64,000 bases of DNA from Triadica sebifera. Lineage: Eukaryota > Streptophyta > Magnoliopsida > Malpighiales > Euphorbiaceae. Position 1 is the stretch's first letter, and each line of letters starts with the position of its first letter. The DNA lies in the NCBI GenBank assembly GCA_023653625.1, contig CM042896.1, positions 13,992,501 through 14,056,500 on the forward strand. Direction: 5' to 3'. A program made the position numbers and the translations under genes. The notes below the pieces were generated by a model. The model had not been told where the DNA came from. It did not search any database and saw only the letters and a list, made by a program, of their open reading frames with translations. Positions 1-12,490 of this stretch are shown here, in pieces.

Positions 1-59
1 ATGAATCAAATAAATTTTTACAATAAGTGTTAAAGGTGATTTCCTTTAGTTTTCTAACA
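1..59 (-). repeat. Copia-1 3' LTR, inner edge only
   Basis: The window opens inside an LTR that ends (plus orientation) in CTAACA at base 59. The same terminal stretch, diverged, ends the other LTR at 17323 (shared features: AATCAAATAAATTT and CTAACA). Read on the minus strand the LTR starts TGTTAG, matching the CTAACA/TGTTAG ends of the upstream copy. Most of this LTR lies outside the window. Confidence 0.6.
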
Positions 60-75
60 AGCTCTCACTTGCACT
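60..75 (-). other. Copia-1 polypurine tract candidate
   Basis: Read on the minus strand, AGTGCAAGTGAGAGCT sits directly before the LTR start TGTTAG, where plus-strand priming is expected. It is only moderately purine-rich, so this rests mainly on position. Confidence 0.35.
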
Positions 76-126
76 AAAGCCAATATATTTTATATTTTAT
101 TCCATAGGCGAATACATGAGAATTAT

Positions 127-1680
127 ATTTCTTTTAGGGAAGTGGCTTAGTTAAAGGATCATCAATATTCTGATCAGTAGGCACTCTTTCTATCTTTACA
201 TCATTCTTGCCAATTATTTCTCTAATGAAATGGTATCCTATGTGTACATGTTTGGATCTCTGATGAGACTGTGACTCATTTGTTTGTGCAATGGCTCCAT
301 TATTATCACAATATAATTGTATTGGATCAACAATGCTAAGAACCACTCCAAGTTCCATAATGAGTTTCTTTATCCAAACTACTTTCTTTGCTACTTCAGA
401 AGCTACAATGTACTCTGTTTCAGTTGTGGAATCAGTAGTCATTTTTTGTTTGGAACTCTTCCAACTAACTGGTCTACCATTTAGTATGAATATATAACCT
501 TACTAAGATTTTGATTCATCATTGTCAGATTGGAAGATGCATCGGTATACCCGCTCACAACAAGATCTTCATCTCCATATACTAAGATACATCCTTAGTC
601 ATTCTCAAGTACTTAAGGATATTATTGACAGCCATCCAATGACTCTCACTAGGGTCTGATTGGTATTTGCTCGGGACACTCAAAGCATATTATACATTGG
701 GTCTTGTACATATCATAGTGTACATCATTGATCCTATAACTGAAGCATATGGAATAAAACTCATGTGTGTCCTCTTGTTTTATGTCTTTGGACACATAGA
801 CTTTGAGAGAGTAACCCCATGGGTCATAGGAATATATCCCCTCTTGGACTGCTCCATGATAAATCTCTTTAGCATCTTGTCTATATATGTAGACTGTGAA
901 AGACGAAGCAATCTTTTAAATCTTTATCTATATATCCTTATCCCCAAAATATAGACTACTACTCAAAGGTCTTTCATAGAAAGATTTTTGGATAACCAAA
1001 TTTTGACTGATTGTAAGGCTGAGACATCATTTTCCATTAGCAATATGTCACCTACATACAACACAATGAATACGATTGCACTCCCACTAACCTTCTTATA
1101 TACATAATGTTCATCGGGATTTTGTAAGAAACCAAACTGTTTGATTGTCTCATCAAACTGAATATTCTAACTCCTGGATGCTTGCTTTAATCCATAAATG
1201 GATCTTTGAAGCTTGCATACCTTTTTTCCATCTTTGGATATAAAGCCTTTCCGATTGTGTCATGTACACATCCTCGGTCAAATTTCCATTAAGGAAAATT
1301 GTTTTCACATCCATTTGTCATATGTAATAATCATAATGAGCAACAATGGCTATGAGTATCCTTATGGATTTGAGCATAGCTACTAGGCTAAAAGTTTCAT
1401 CATAATTAATTCATTGTCTTTGACAATAACTTTTAGCTACAAGTCTAGCTTTACAGGTAACCACATTACCCTATAGGCTTTATCCTTTCAGGTGGGTCAA
1501 CCAAAGTCCATACTTGGTTTTCATAAATGGAATCTATTTTTGACTTCATGGCTTGAAGCCATTTGTCAGATTCTGAACTATTCAGAACTTTTTCATGGGT
1601 TGTAGGCTCATCGTTTTCTATGAGCAATACGTTGTTGTGTTCACTAATGAGAAATTCATATCTCTCTGGAACAGTACGTA
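127..1680 (-). pseudogene. Copia-1 reverse transcriptase-RNase H remnant
   Basis: This is the C-terminal half of a Ty1/copia polyprotein. The RNase H end is open at 134-442, with the copia hallmarks STTETEY, LYCDNNGAI, RSKHVHIGYHF and DPLTKPLP. Further upstream (in coding direction) the RT is broken by several frameshifts and stops. The catalytic YVDD box is recognisable near 1040-1060 but reads YVGD, losing an essential aspartate. The linker region near 1500-1640 still encodes the SDKWLQAM and VWTLVDPP-type motifs that precede copia RT. The element cannot be autonomous. The domain order (integrase before RT) fixes it as copia rather than gypsy. Confidence 0.85.
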
Positions 1681-2870
1681 TCCTACTTGACCTACGAAGC
1701 TCTTGTGTTTCAGAAGTTTGGGCTACTATACCATTTGTATGAATAATAGGCTCGGGTTAAGGCAATTGATCAACATATGCTTGAGCATCTTAAACTTCCT
1801 CAAGTTCAATTTTGCTCCCACTATCTCTTTTTAGAAGAAATTCTTTTTCTAAAAAGATAACATGACTTGAAACAAACACTTTTTGTTCCAAGAAGTGGTA
1901 AAATTAATATCCATATGATGATTTTGGATATCCCACAAATAGACATCGATCAAACTTAGCTTACAACTTATCTGACATTGTCCGCTTCACATAAGCAGGA
2001 CAACCCTAAACTCTCATATAAGAAAATATGGGCCTTTTGTTATACCATATCTCATATGAAGTAACATCAACTAACTTCAAAGGTACTCCATTTAACATAT
2101 AAACGACAGACTCTAGTGCATAACCCCAAAAGGATTTAGGGAGTTCCACAAATCTCATCATAGACCTTACCATGTCTGACATAGTTCAGTTTCTTCTTTC
2201 AGCCGCACCATTATGTTGTGGTGTGTAAGGTGGAGTCCATTAAGATAATATCCCATTATCCCTAAGATAATCTAGAAACTCTTGGCTCAAGTATTCTCCT
2301 CCTCGATTTGATCGAAGTGTTTTAATACTTTTGTTAAGTTGTTTCTCTACTTCATTTTTGAAAACTTTGAACTTTTCAAAAGTTTCAAATTTGTATCTCA
2401 TAACATACATGTACCCATATCGTGCGTAGTAATCAATAAAAGTAATGAAGTGGATGAAACCACCTATAGCATGTGTGGATATTGGACCACATACATTTGA
2501 ATGTATTAAGTCTGAAAGCCCATTAACACGTTCACCCTTTCCCTTAAAGGGTAATTTTGTCATCTTGCCTAGTAAGCAAGATTCACATGTGTCATATGAT
2601 TCATAGTCAAATGACCCCAAACTACCACTCTTGTATAGCTTAGCCATATGTTTCTCACTTATATGACCAAGGTGACAATGCCATAAGTAAGATGATTTCA
2701 ACATATTTTGTTTTGGCCTTATATTATCATTGATATTTAAAATTGGATTTGACATATCTAATATGTATATTCCATTGCATAATGTACTGCTAGCATAAAA
2801 AATTTCATTCAATATAATAGAACAACAATTGTTACTAAAAGCTAAATGGAAACCATCTTTATTTAAACTT
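1681..2870 (-). pseudogene. Copia-1 integrase remnant
   Basis: The longest open part (2240-2812) encodes a GAG-pre-integrase zinc region (HCHLGH, then CESCLLGKM) followed by the DDE core. Two catalytic positions look mutated: the first block reads IHSNVCGP where copia normally has HSDVCGP, and the second reads RSNRGGEY instead of RSDRGGEY. The E block (QHNGAAERRN) lies just past a stop at about 2240. The remainder down to about 1680 continues the integrase C-terminus with several stops. The gene is non-functional. Confidence 0.85.
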
Positions 2871-3549
2871 GAAACATAAATAATGTTTTTAGTTTAAGCA
2901 AGTACATAATAGCAATTATCTAAATTTAATATAAGTCCACTAGGAAGGGTCATAACATAAGTTCCTATAGCTAATGCAACAACCCTTGCTCCATTTCCAA
3001 TGCGTAGGTCTGATTCTCCTTTATTAAGCTGTCTACTATTCCTTAGGACCTACATATCAATGTATATGTGTGAGTGACAACCAATATCTAATACTCATAT
3101 ATCATTATTGGAAAAAATATTAATTTCAATGACAAAAATACGTGAAGTAGACGAGACATCAGATGCCTTCTTCTTGAAAGACTCTAAGTAAACATTGCAG
3201 TTTTTCTTCCAATGGTCATCCTTACCACAATGGACGTATGTCCCCTTTGAAGCAGTCTCTTTAGCCTTCTTTTTGGTCACATCTCCCTTAGGCTTCACGT
3301 CCCCTTTGGAGCAATCTCCTTAGCAACCATAATACTGATTGTCATCTCACTATCATCAAGATACTTTTTATATGCCTTCTGAACATCTTTAGAAGCATTA
3401 GCAGAAGAGGGATTCAGGAGTACCTCATCTAGGACATAGCCAATCTTTTCAAATTTGAGAACGATTCTCAAATTCCTTAGCCAATCCAAAAAATTAGGCC
3501 CATTCAACTTATTTGAATCCATTAGTGATTGCAAATTCACACTCATCAT
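2871..3549 (-). pseudogene. Copia-1 gag and protease remnant
   Basis: The putative gag start is at 3549, where the N-terminus MMSVNLQSLMDSNKLNGPNF is the typical gag opening of Angela/TAR/Tork-type copias. A broken CCHC knuckle (CGKDDHWKKNC) follows at about 3200-3230. The protease active-site block, normally DTGCGSHI, reads DIGCHSHI near 3070-3085. Gag is much shorter than usual (about 220 codons), and frames change near 3295 and 3100, so internal deletions are likely. Lineage assignment within copia is tentative. Confidence 0.75.
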
Positions 3550-5612
3550 AATGATGATTCTAGCAACCTAGATGTAAAATAGAGCATATTAGAATATACA
3601 TGAAAATGCATGTTTTATGTCTTTAATAAATCGCATTATGACTCTTACTATTTTATTGCAAATCCATAGTCCTTCTTATGAACCCGAGAGAACTTATATG
3701 GAAGTTTTCCTAGTAGGTTGATATCCAACTAGCTAATAATAACCTTGAGGCAACTCAATAAGTCATCCTTAGTTTGGTTGGTAGATATCTAATTCATACC
3801 GATTGCTTTATTCATGCAATTATCGAATCTTGTGCTATCAACTAATTGATGTGTGCACATACATTGGGCTATCAACTATTGATATGTGCACATATCATGT
3901 ACACTAACCCAACTTCACCTCTAATACACATTAACCTTGACGCAAATCCAATAAGCTAATGATATCGGTTAATCCAATCCATTTAGCTTGAAATCTAATT
4001 TTAATAGTTTGAACATATTCTTGTAGAACGAGCTTGAGGCAACTCAACAACCCTAACTCTAAAAGAACTTTGGTTCTCTCCATATTAATGGAAGACATAA
4101 AACTTAATTTTTTATTTAGCGAGAAATTTCTTTGTTAAGTCTTATCATGTTTTTATATATCAAACATTCATCGCATGGATATATAAAGATAGTTATATTA
4201 ACTATATGACATGATTATTGACATACTAAATCTATCTCTTGAGCCAAAAAGAAACTGATTAGGTCATACCTAGGTATATGCTTGAATTTACAACCCAAAA
4301 TAGAAATCAAATTCTTATTTATAAGTCTACTTGTTTATGACACTACCTCATTTACTTGTTACTTTCTAACCCTATGTAATCTAATTACATATTTCAAAAT
4401 ATAGAAAACCTCAATTTACATTTGAGGGGAGTAAGATCAGAAGAGAAATATATGAGAAAGATAGATAGGCAGGGACACACAAACCCTATTTACCATAAAA
4501 CAAAAATATCATGCATACTCAATCACATTGGGCCTAAGTTCATAATCATCAATCATGTCTTTTTATACACTCCTAACATGCATTTTCTAATGGATAAAAC
4601 AAAATAATAATAATTTTGTATTTCAATTTGAAAATCGATTTAATGCTTGAATCGAAATTATCTACTAGTATTGTTTTGATTAATTTAATTTTGTATGTCA
4701 TTTCAATGTGAAATTTAATGTTTAATCAAATCAAATTAAATTTTATATTTCCAGAATTAATTCAAAATTAATTCACCTTAAAATCAAATTATTATGATGT
4801 CATAATTAAAGAATTTAATTTTAGTATACATCATATTAGAATTATTATTACTCAATTTAAATTAATTCAAAATTAATTTCTAAAACTTTTAAAAATTTCA
4901 AGAACTTCAAACCATCATTATAAGTATCTTTAGGTCAGCTCAAATTCATCAAAATATTTTTAGCACAAGCCAAAATTACTAAGACAAATGAACCAATACA
5001 CTTAGACGCTCAAAACGACTCATTCGATATCTAGAATTTTTTAAAATTTTAAATTTATGCAAAATAATTTTGGCATGTATCTAAAATTAAAATAACATAT
5101 TTTTAATCAAATAAAAAGTATTTCAAAGTGCTAAAAACAAAAAAATCATATACAAAAAAATCAAACAAAACAGTCTCGTCTAGTATGCCAAAATAGTCCC
5201 GTTTTTATATTTATTTGGAAAAATAATTAAAATAATTTTTAATTAATTATTGGATAATTCTAGAGGCATAAATATATTCTCAATATGTATAAATAACTTT
5301 TTTCTATTCAAATTATAAGAAAAATATAAACAACCCTATCAATTAAGTCAAACAACAACATATGTTCATAAACAAATCAATTTTCAGCATTTTGAAATAA
5401 ATTCATATTTAATTATTTGAATCACATTCAAACCATTTTTCATTCAAAATAATCATACTTAATAATCACATGATCAGATTAAAAAAATAAAAATATGTAA
5501 AATTAATTTTATAAATTAATTTCAATTATTCAAACTTATTGATCCAAAACCATTAAAACAGTGCAATCTCATTGCACTTTCTATTAAAATTACTTTTAAT
5601 GGACGCAATGGG
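3550..5612 (-). other. Copia-1 5' untranslated leader
   Basis: About 2 kb of very AT-rich sequence lies between the primer-binding site and gag, with no credible ORF. The segment at 3680-4080 contains two related blocks (around 'cttgaggcaactcaa', near 3750 and 4030) that suggest internal duplication. The length is large for a copia leader. It could include a foreign insertion that I cannot delimit. Confidence 0.45.
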
Positions 5613-5624
5613 GCTTTGATACTA
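5613..5624 (-). other. Copia-1 primer-binding site (tRNA-Met type)
   Basis: On the minus strand TAGTATCAAAGC lies just downstream of the LTR end (CTAACA). It is a two-mismatch version of TGGTATCAGAGC, complementary to the 3' end of initiator tRNA-Met. This site defines the element's orientation and the LTR boundary. Confidence 0.7.
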
Positions 5625-5625
5625 A

Positions 5626-6224
5626 TGTTAGATTTTGAAGATGAATCTCATTCATAAAACGTAGCAAAAAAATAAAAGTTTCAAAATTCGAAACAATAAT
5701 CTTGCTTATGTCATTAAAACTAATTTATCAAAATATAGAGGTAATAAATTATACCCTGTAATTTCTTAATTTATTATTCAAATTTTTATCTTGTTGGGTT
5801 GTTACAAACCATAACAATCCACTTTAAGATATCTCTAATATTAATCCACGTGAAAATATGAGAAGAAACTAGAAGAAAAATAGTTGAACACACTTCAAAG
5901 TGTTAGTAATGGTGTATGCTCAATTTGAGAAGATATAAAAAATAACTATTATTTTTCTTTTTTAATTTCATAATTTCTAAAAATAATTTTAAGACTTTTA
6001 AACATTTCAAAAATATTTTTACCCCAAAAATAGTCAATGTACAAAGTATATAACACAAGTGGAGAGATTTTGGGGTTTTTGCTTCAATTAGCTTTAACTC
6101 GCCAATTAAGGCCAATTAGAACAATTTTTGGCCAACAATTAGTGAGGGCCCATGACCCCCCTGAATAATTTTTCCATGCGATCTTATCATGATCCGTTTG
6201 ATAATTTTTGGATCTCATCTAAGA
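5626..6224 (-). repeat. Copia-1 5' LTR, first segment
   Basis: The LTR (plus orientation) begins TGTTAG at 5626 and is interrupted after the MITE target site CTAAGA (6219-6224). Its continuation is at 16281-17323, giving about 1.6 kb of LTR once the two nested insertions are ignored. That size fits Angela-like copias. No gene is seen here. Confidence 0.6.
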
Positions 6225-6362
6225 GAGTGTTTGTGATTGCTGTTGGTTGTCCAAAAAATAGGTTTATAATTTTTTTTATTTGATTGACTGATTTTTTAAA
6301 TTTTTTATAAATTATTTTTCTCAAACCTGCTTCTGGAAAAAATATCTATTTATCTGCTTCTA
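6225..6362. mobile_element. hAT-like MITE, left part
   Basis: A non-coding element inserted in the Copia-1 LTR. The left end is GAGTGTTTGTGATTGC. The reverse complement of the right end (16280) is GGCCCATTTGGCACTGC, an imperfect terminal inverted repeat of the form seen in plant hAT MITEs. CTAAGA flanks both outer ends (6219-6224 and 16281-16286), within the 8-bp duplication expected for hAT. Reassembled length is about 230 bp. It is split by Gypsy-1. Confidence 0.5.
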
Positions 6363-6574
6363 TGTAACGTCCATTAATTAGGATTTAATTAGAATAAGTA
6401 TGTGGTATATATGATAGATAGTATAGATTAAAATAGATGAAATAAATAATTAAATTATAAATTAAAATAAATTAAATTGATAGTCATGATGAATTTGAAT
6501 AAATTAGACCAAATAATTAAATTGTATTTTTGGTAAAAAAAATTTAAAATGACTAGATAAGTAAATATATGAAG

Positions 6575-6730
<156 letters not shown>

Positions 6731-8407
6731 GTAAAAAAACAAAGAGGCATAAATCGTGAAAGTGGGGCTGAAGTCAAGTTAGACTTCTTTTGGCCTTTTT
6801 GCTTTCAATTCCAACCCTCTCCTTCTTCTTCTTCATCATCCCTTTTCCTTCCTCCATATCACAACTCAAATTATTCATCATTTCCTTCAAGATTTGCGAC
6901 AAAAATAAGTCCAAATAAATCTGATCTTGGTAAGAAATATTTTTCTCATGATTATTTTGTTATTAGAACTTTTTGGATTATATTTTGCAGTGTACTTTGT
7001 TTATTTTTTTGATTACCTTGTGAATCGTATTTGGGGAAGTGTTAAATATAAAAGTTATTCATATATGTCTTGTGTATCTTTCTATCAAAGTTTATTGAAT
7101 GATTTGGAGTATATGAAGAGATATGGCCATTGGGGTGAAACTGGTTCAGGGAGACGTATCAACTGAATAACCTACGGTTTTTGTAAATATTGATAATCTT
7201 ATTGGCTTAATCTGAGATTTTGTAAAACATGAAAGTTGTAGGTATATGTGTTATTTAGGTCACTGCCAAATGTCGTATAAATTTCGCTTGTGGAGGTTGA
7301 GTGATAGTGAAATGAATTATATCTGTTCCTTGATTGAGTAGTGTTCTAGTACCTGTGCAGCTCCAGTAATTATGTCCTTATACTTTACCTATTTTTAGAT
7401 TGAATTATCCAAAGTTAAAAACATAAAATTTTTAATTCTATGTCTTATCTAAATTTCTGTGAAAGTCCCACCTTAAAATTTCATGTATTTTGTGAGTTAT
7501 GAGCTGAACAATTGAACTGGTTGGGTTGATACTTTATGTCGAACCAGTTATATATCCTCTAATAATTGAGAACCTTAGAGACTGAATCTGGAAAGGCATT
7601 AAACATGAAATATGTTCCAAAATAACTTATATAACTGTATAAAATATTTCAGAATAATTGAAGCTATACATTAAAAGCTATAAAGTTTTGAATTGGGTAC
7701 CTCAAAACTGCCTAAGGGCAGAAAATATGGCAATATTTAAAATTATACCAAATATTATGTAAAAGTTCAAAAATTCTACAATTTTAGCATATTTTAGTAT
7801 TACATGTTATATTTAATCATGATCAATAATCATATAAATTGGATAAGTGTAGAAAAAGTTATTGATCCAATAGTCCTTAGAGGTCTTGTTCTAGCTTAAA
7901 AGAAATTATAGTTATTTATTTAAATTATATTAAAAATAAATATTTTATCAAGGTATTAATTAATTATATTTTGAAATTAGGATCTCAACAACAAGAAGAC
8001 CAACAAAAGTGAACAAGCTCTGAGCTTATATTTTGGAAAAGAAAAAATTGTATCGAGGTTTGTACATATAATTATTCTAGTTTGTCCCTTATGCATGATT
8101 GTATGTGCATGACATGAATTATTTGTCACCATGATGAAATAATATATTATGGCATGTTTTAACATTATAGAAATGTTATTAACTATGAACTTAACATTAT
8201 GATAATATTTGATAAAATATCATGCTATTATATGGTGTTGAAATAAGTTATGCGTATATCATTATGTTAACATGAAATAAGTATTGGTTATAGAAACAAG
8301 TAATTAATGGTGTTAATTGCCCATTTCTCTACCTGAGGACTGACATAGGATAGATGGTGTACCATTAGAGGGAAGTTCGGTACTGATATTGATATGATTT
8401 AAGGACA

Positions 8408-8552
8408 GGGTGGCTATAGCTCCGAGAATGCCCCTGCTCCTATTTACACACAGATAAATGATTTTACTAGGTCAAGGTGGCTGAAGCTCCACGAGCGCCC
8501 TTGACTTGAGATTATAGTGAGTAGGGTGGCTTAAGCTCCGGGAGCGCCCCTA
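8408..8552 (+). repeat. Triple GGTGGCT...GAGCGCCCC repeat in Gypsy-1 LTR
   Basis: Three units spaced about 50-65 bp (8409-8434, 8476-8500, 8524-8550) each read GGTGGCTnnAGCTCCnnGAGCGCCCC with changes. Each contains an inverted pair GCTCC/GGAGC and forms a local GC-rich island in an AT-rich LTR. The partner LTR keeps three diverged units at about 15331-15475. A promoter, transcript-end or packaging function is possible but not shown. Confidence 0.7.
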
Positions 8553-8833
8553 TTTCACACCCCGTATCCGGACAGTCTGGGAACAAGATTTTGGGCTAAT
8601 AATTCATAGAATAAAATATGAAATTTAATTAATTGATGTAAGTAACAAAGTGTAAAATGCTTACATGAGGTGGTGCAAATTTAATTATTGTATAATGTTA
8701 TTTTGTTTATTTTTTATGTTATATATTTGTTTATGTTATATGACAAATATGCAATAAAATTTGATATGCCATGATTTTATTTGAGACATGCATTTGTGTG
8801 ACTGCTTAGGGAAAACTTTAATACTTATATGTA

Positions 8834-8860
8834 CCACTAAGCTAGAGATAACTTAGCGTG
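8834..8860 (+). other. Conserved LTR stem-loop (CACTAAG...CTTAG)
   Basis: CCACTAAGCTAGAGATAACTTAGCGTG can fold with CTAAG pairing to CTTAG. Equivalent hairpins occur about 400-430 bp before the LTR end in Gypsy-2 (34688-34710) and Gypsy-3 (52569-52593), and in the 3' LTR here at about 15758-15785. The position suggests a role in the R region of the transcript. This is inference. Confidence 0.5.
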
Positions 8861-9266
8861 AGTTCTTGTCACGCAGGAATTGAAGTTGTAGATAGTAGAT
8901 AGTGGAGTTGATCAGGAAGAAGTCCAAGCTCATATCAGCAGAGACACAAGAAGCATAGTTAGATGGTTGGTTATCTATTATTATTTTTTAGTTTGACTAT
9001 ATATGGTGTGGTAGACATGTCTCATATATTAATATTGTGTATGTAAATAATTATGTAACCTAATCAGGTGCCATATGTGTATACAATATAAGGATATATA
9101 TATATTGTTAATTAAAATGACTTGCCTAAACCAATATAAATAAATAGATTAAGTTATTTAAAATGGAAAAAAAAATTAATTCGAACAGATTTATCAAGTT
9201 AAGTTTGTGGCATCCTTCTTATATATGTGGGATTATCCCTAATATATAAGTGGGCACCACATTTAG

Positions 9267-9277
9267 TGGTATCAGAG
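9267..9277 (+). other. Gypsy-1 primer-binding site (tRNA-Met)
   Basis: TGGTATCAGAG follows the LTR after a 5-bp spacer (TTTAG). It matches the complement of the initiator tRNA-Met 3' end used by Tekay/Del elements. Confidence 0.9.
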
Positions 9278-9394
9278 TAGGTTTAGGCGTTTCTAGGCCT
9301 AGGTGTGAAATGAGATATTAGGTTTAAATATACATGTGTCTCATATAATTCTGATATGAGCTTTCTTCTTAGTAACTTGTAGGATTGTAGGAAA

Positions 9395-10470
9395 ATGTCT
9401 TCGGATGAACGGGATATGGCTAAGAGTACTGCCTCTCCTGATACTAGGACTCCTCATCAGCCTAGTGCAGCGAGCATGCAAGGGCAAAATGCTGCTCCAA
9501 ATCCCCCACCACATGCAGACGAACAGATTGACCTTGGTCAAAATCCATTTATACAACAGATGACTGGATTATTCCAACAGATGGTACGAGCCATTCCTCA
9601 GCCTACCCTAGTTCCACCACCTAAACCAAAAGTGACAATTGATAAGCTCGTAAGTATGGGGCTTCGGATTTCTGTGGTAAGAGAGATGAAGATCCAGCTG
9701 TAGCTGAGTATTGGTTGGAAAAGATTGAAATTTTTTTTAAAGAGTTGCAAGTGGAAGCAGATGACAAAGCTAGATTTGCTATTTCTCTACTCCAAGATGA
9801 AGCATATGATTGGTGGAAATCAGTTCTTACCAAGCTAGATATGATGGAACCGGTCTCATGGGATTCCTTCCTCTCTGAATTTAAAGAGCAATATATTCCG
9901 TTGATCTATATTGATGAGAAAAAGAAAGAGTTCATGAATCTCAAGCAAGGTAAAATGTCAGTGACTGAGTATCAGCGGGATTTTACTAGACTGAGCAAGT
10001 ATGCCCCTGAATTAGTTGCAAAGAAAAGAGATAAATGCAGAAGATTTGAAGATGGCCTTAATGAAGAGGTTGGAGATATTGTGACTGCTCTTCAGCATAA
10101 CAATTTTTCTTAGTTAGTTTCTGCAGCACTCAACATTGAAAAAAGGAAAAAGAAGAAAATAGAAGAATCTTCTAAAAAGTCAGCTACTCCTGAGACTCAA
10201 TTCACTAGGAAGAAGAGTCGTTTCTTTACTAGCTATTCACTGAATAGAGGACAAGGAAAGGGTTTTAGCTATTCACAAACAGGGTCTTTTAAGAGGGGAC
10301 CGCCCTCTAAGGCACCTTCTGTTACAGCTAGTTCACAACCTCAGGTTGGCAAGGAAGTTATACCGGTATGTACTGTTTGCAATAGGAGCCATCGAGGGGA
10401 ATGTTGGCATGTCATAGGTGCTTGCTTTAGATGTGGGTCCAAGGAACATATACATAAGGATTGCTCACTC
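9395..10470 (+). pseudogene. Gypsy-1 gag
   Basis: The ATG at 9395 opens a gag N-terminus rich in Pro and Gln. A frameshift near 9648 moves the frame into the capsid part, with typical retrotransposon-gag blocks (EYWLEKIEIFF, AYDWWKSV, KEQYIP, LKQGKMSVTEY). A stop at 10111-10113 interrupts it. The same frame resumes through a basic linker into a zinc knuckle region at about 10370-10470 (CTVCNRSHRGECW, then CFRCGSKEHIHKDC), the second being a proper CCHC. Two lesions in total. Confidence 0.9.
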
Positions 10471-11043
10471 TTGACAGGTGGTACTCCTACTCAGACTACT
10501 AGGTCAGCTCCGACTCAGCCTGGAGTTCAGTTCAAAGGAGGACCAAGCCGACCGAGGCAGGCTATTTTAGAGACAGTGAATAGACCTAGATCTAGTAGAG
10601 CTCTAGCCCGAGCCTATGCCATGAAAGCTAAGGAAGATCAGGCGGCAACGGATGTTATTGTTGGTATGTTTTCATTATATGATTTTGACATTTGTGCACT
10701 CATAGATTCGGGTTCCACACATTCCTATATTTGCACTAGTACACCTAGTCAGCATAATATGATTAAAGAAAACATAGAATATGGAATTGAAGTTAAGAAT
10801 CCTTTGGGTCACAATGTAATAGTGAATAAAGTATTTAGGAATTATCCTTTGATTGTGCATGGGAAAGAGTTTTCTGCAGACTTGATTGAGTTGCCTTTCC
10901 ATGAGTATGATGTCAGATTAGGCATGGATTGGCTCTCATGTGACGAAGCAGCGGTGGATTGCAAGTCTAAATTTATGGTACTTAAGATAGAAAATCAGGA
11001 GGAAATTATTGTGAAAGGTGAATTATTTTCACAACATCCTTGA
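10471..11043 (+). pseudogene. Gypsy-1 aspartic protease
   Basis: The region is in frame with gag. It has the retropepsin-like catalytic motif ALIDSGSTHSYI (about 10693-10728) and the second-half block VRLGMDWL. It ends at a TGA (11041-11043), after which the same frame continues into RT. In the intact family this is an internal polyprotein segment, so the stop is a lesion. Confidence 0.88.
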
Positions 11044-11055
11044 GTCATATCCATA

Positions 11056-12490
11056 ATGAAAGCTATGAGATTGATGAGAAAAGGATGTGAAGCTTATTTG
11101 GCCCATGTGATTGACACCAGAAAGGGAGGTTCAAATCTTGAAGATATTCCGGTGGTAAATGAATTTCCAGATGTCTTTCCTGATGACTTACCTAGGTTAC
11201 CTTGGGAGAGAGAGGTAGAGTTTACTATTGATCTTGTTCCAGGAACTATGCCTATATCAAAGACGCGATACAGAATGGCCCTATCAGAGATGAAAGAACT
11301 TAAGACACAATTGTCATAACTCCTTGATAAGGGTTTCATTAGACATCGTACATCCTTATGGGGTGCACCGGTATTGTTTATGAAAAAGAAGGATGGATCT
11401 TTGAGGCTATCTATTGATTATCGACAGTTGAATAAGGTGACCATCAAGAACAAGTACCCATTATTGCGGATTGATGATCTCTTTGACCAACTGAAAGGTG
11501 CAGGAGTATTTTCCAAGATAGACTTGAGATCTGGTTATCATCAATTAAGGGTGAAGATGAAGGATATTTCTAAAACTGCATTCAGAACCAGATATGGTCA
11601 TTATGAGTTTTTGGTTATGCCATTTGGGCTGACCAATACTCCAGCATCATTTATGGATCTTATGAATAGGATATTCAGGCCACATCTTGATCAATTTGTT
11701 GTCGTTTTCATTGATGATATTTTAGTATATTCTAAAGATTTAAAAGAACATGAAAAGCATTTGAGAATAGTGTTGCAAACTCTCAGAGAATATAAGCTTT
11801 ATGCCAAACTCTCAAAATGTGAGTTTTGGTTAAAGGAGCTGACATTTTTAGGACACATTATATCTGCAGAGGGTATTAAAGTGGATTCTAGTAAGGTTGA
11901 GGCAATTGTGAGTTGGAAGCCTCCACGGAATATGACCAAGGTCAGAAGTTTCTTGGATTTAACTGGATATTATCGGAGATTTGTCAAGGGTTTTTCAATG
12001 ATTGCTTCTCCTTTAACAAGACTATTGAGAAAGGATGTTAAATTTGAGTGGATAGATAAATGTCAAGCTAGTTTTGATAAGCTCAAAAGTATGCTCACTA
12101 AGGCCCCTGTATTGACACAACCGATTCCTAATAAGGAGTATGTCATTTATAGTGATGCCTCTCATAATGGATTGGATTGTGTATTGATGCAAGATGGAAA
12201 AGTGGTTGCTTATGCTTCTAGACAGTTAAAGCCGCATGAGAAGAATTATCCTACCCATGATCTGGAGTTGGAAGTTATAGTTTTTGCATTGAAGATTTGG
12301 CGTCATTATTTATATGGGGAGAAGTGTTTCATTTACACAGATCACAAGAGTTTAAAATATCTTCCCTCACAAAAAAAAATTGAATTTGAGGCAGAAAAGA
12401 TGGCTAGAACTAATAAAGGTTATAATTGTGTGATTGACTACCATCCAGGCAAAGCTAATGTAGTACCAGATGCTTTAAGCAGAAAGATGG
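11056..12490 (+). pseudogene. Gypsy-1 reverse transcriptase-RNase H
   Basis: A stop at 11318 separates the RT N-terminus (ending KTQLS) from a long open part. RT blocks are well preserved: DYRQLNKVT, FSKIDLRSGYHQ, TAFRTRYGHYEFLVMPFGLT, and the catalytic FIDDILVYS at about 11710-11735. RNase H follows with SDASHNG, LELE and YTDHKSLKY, and the DALSRK end near 12480. The RNase H catalytic acids are retained. The one lesion in this segment is the 11318 stop. Confidence 0.93.
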
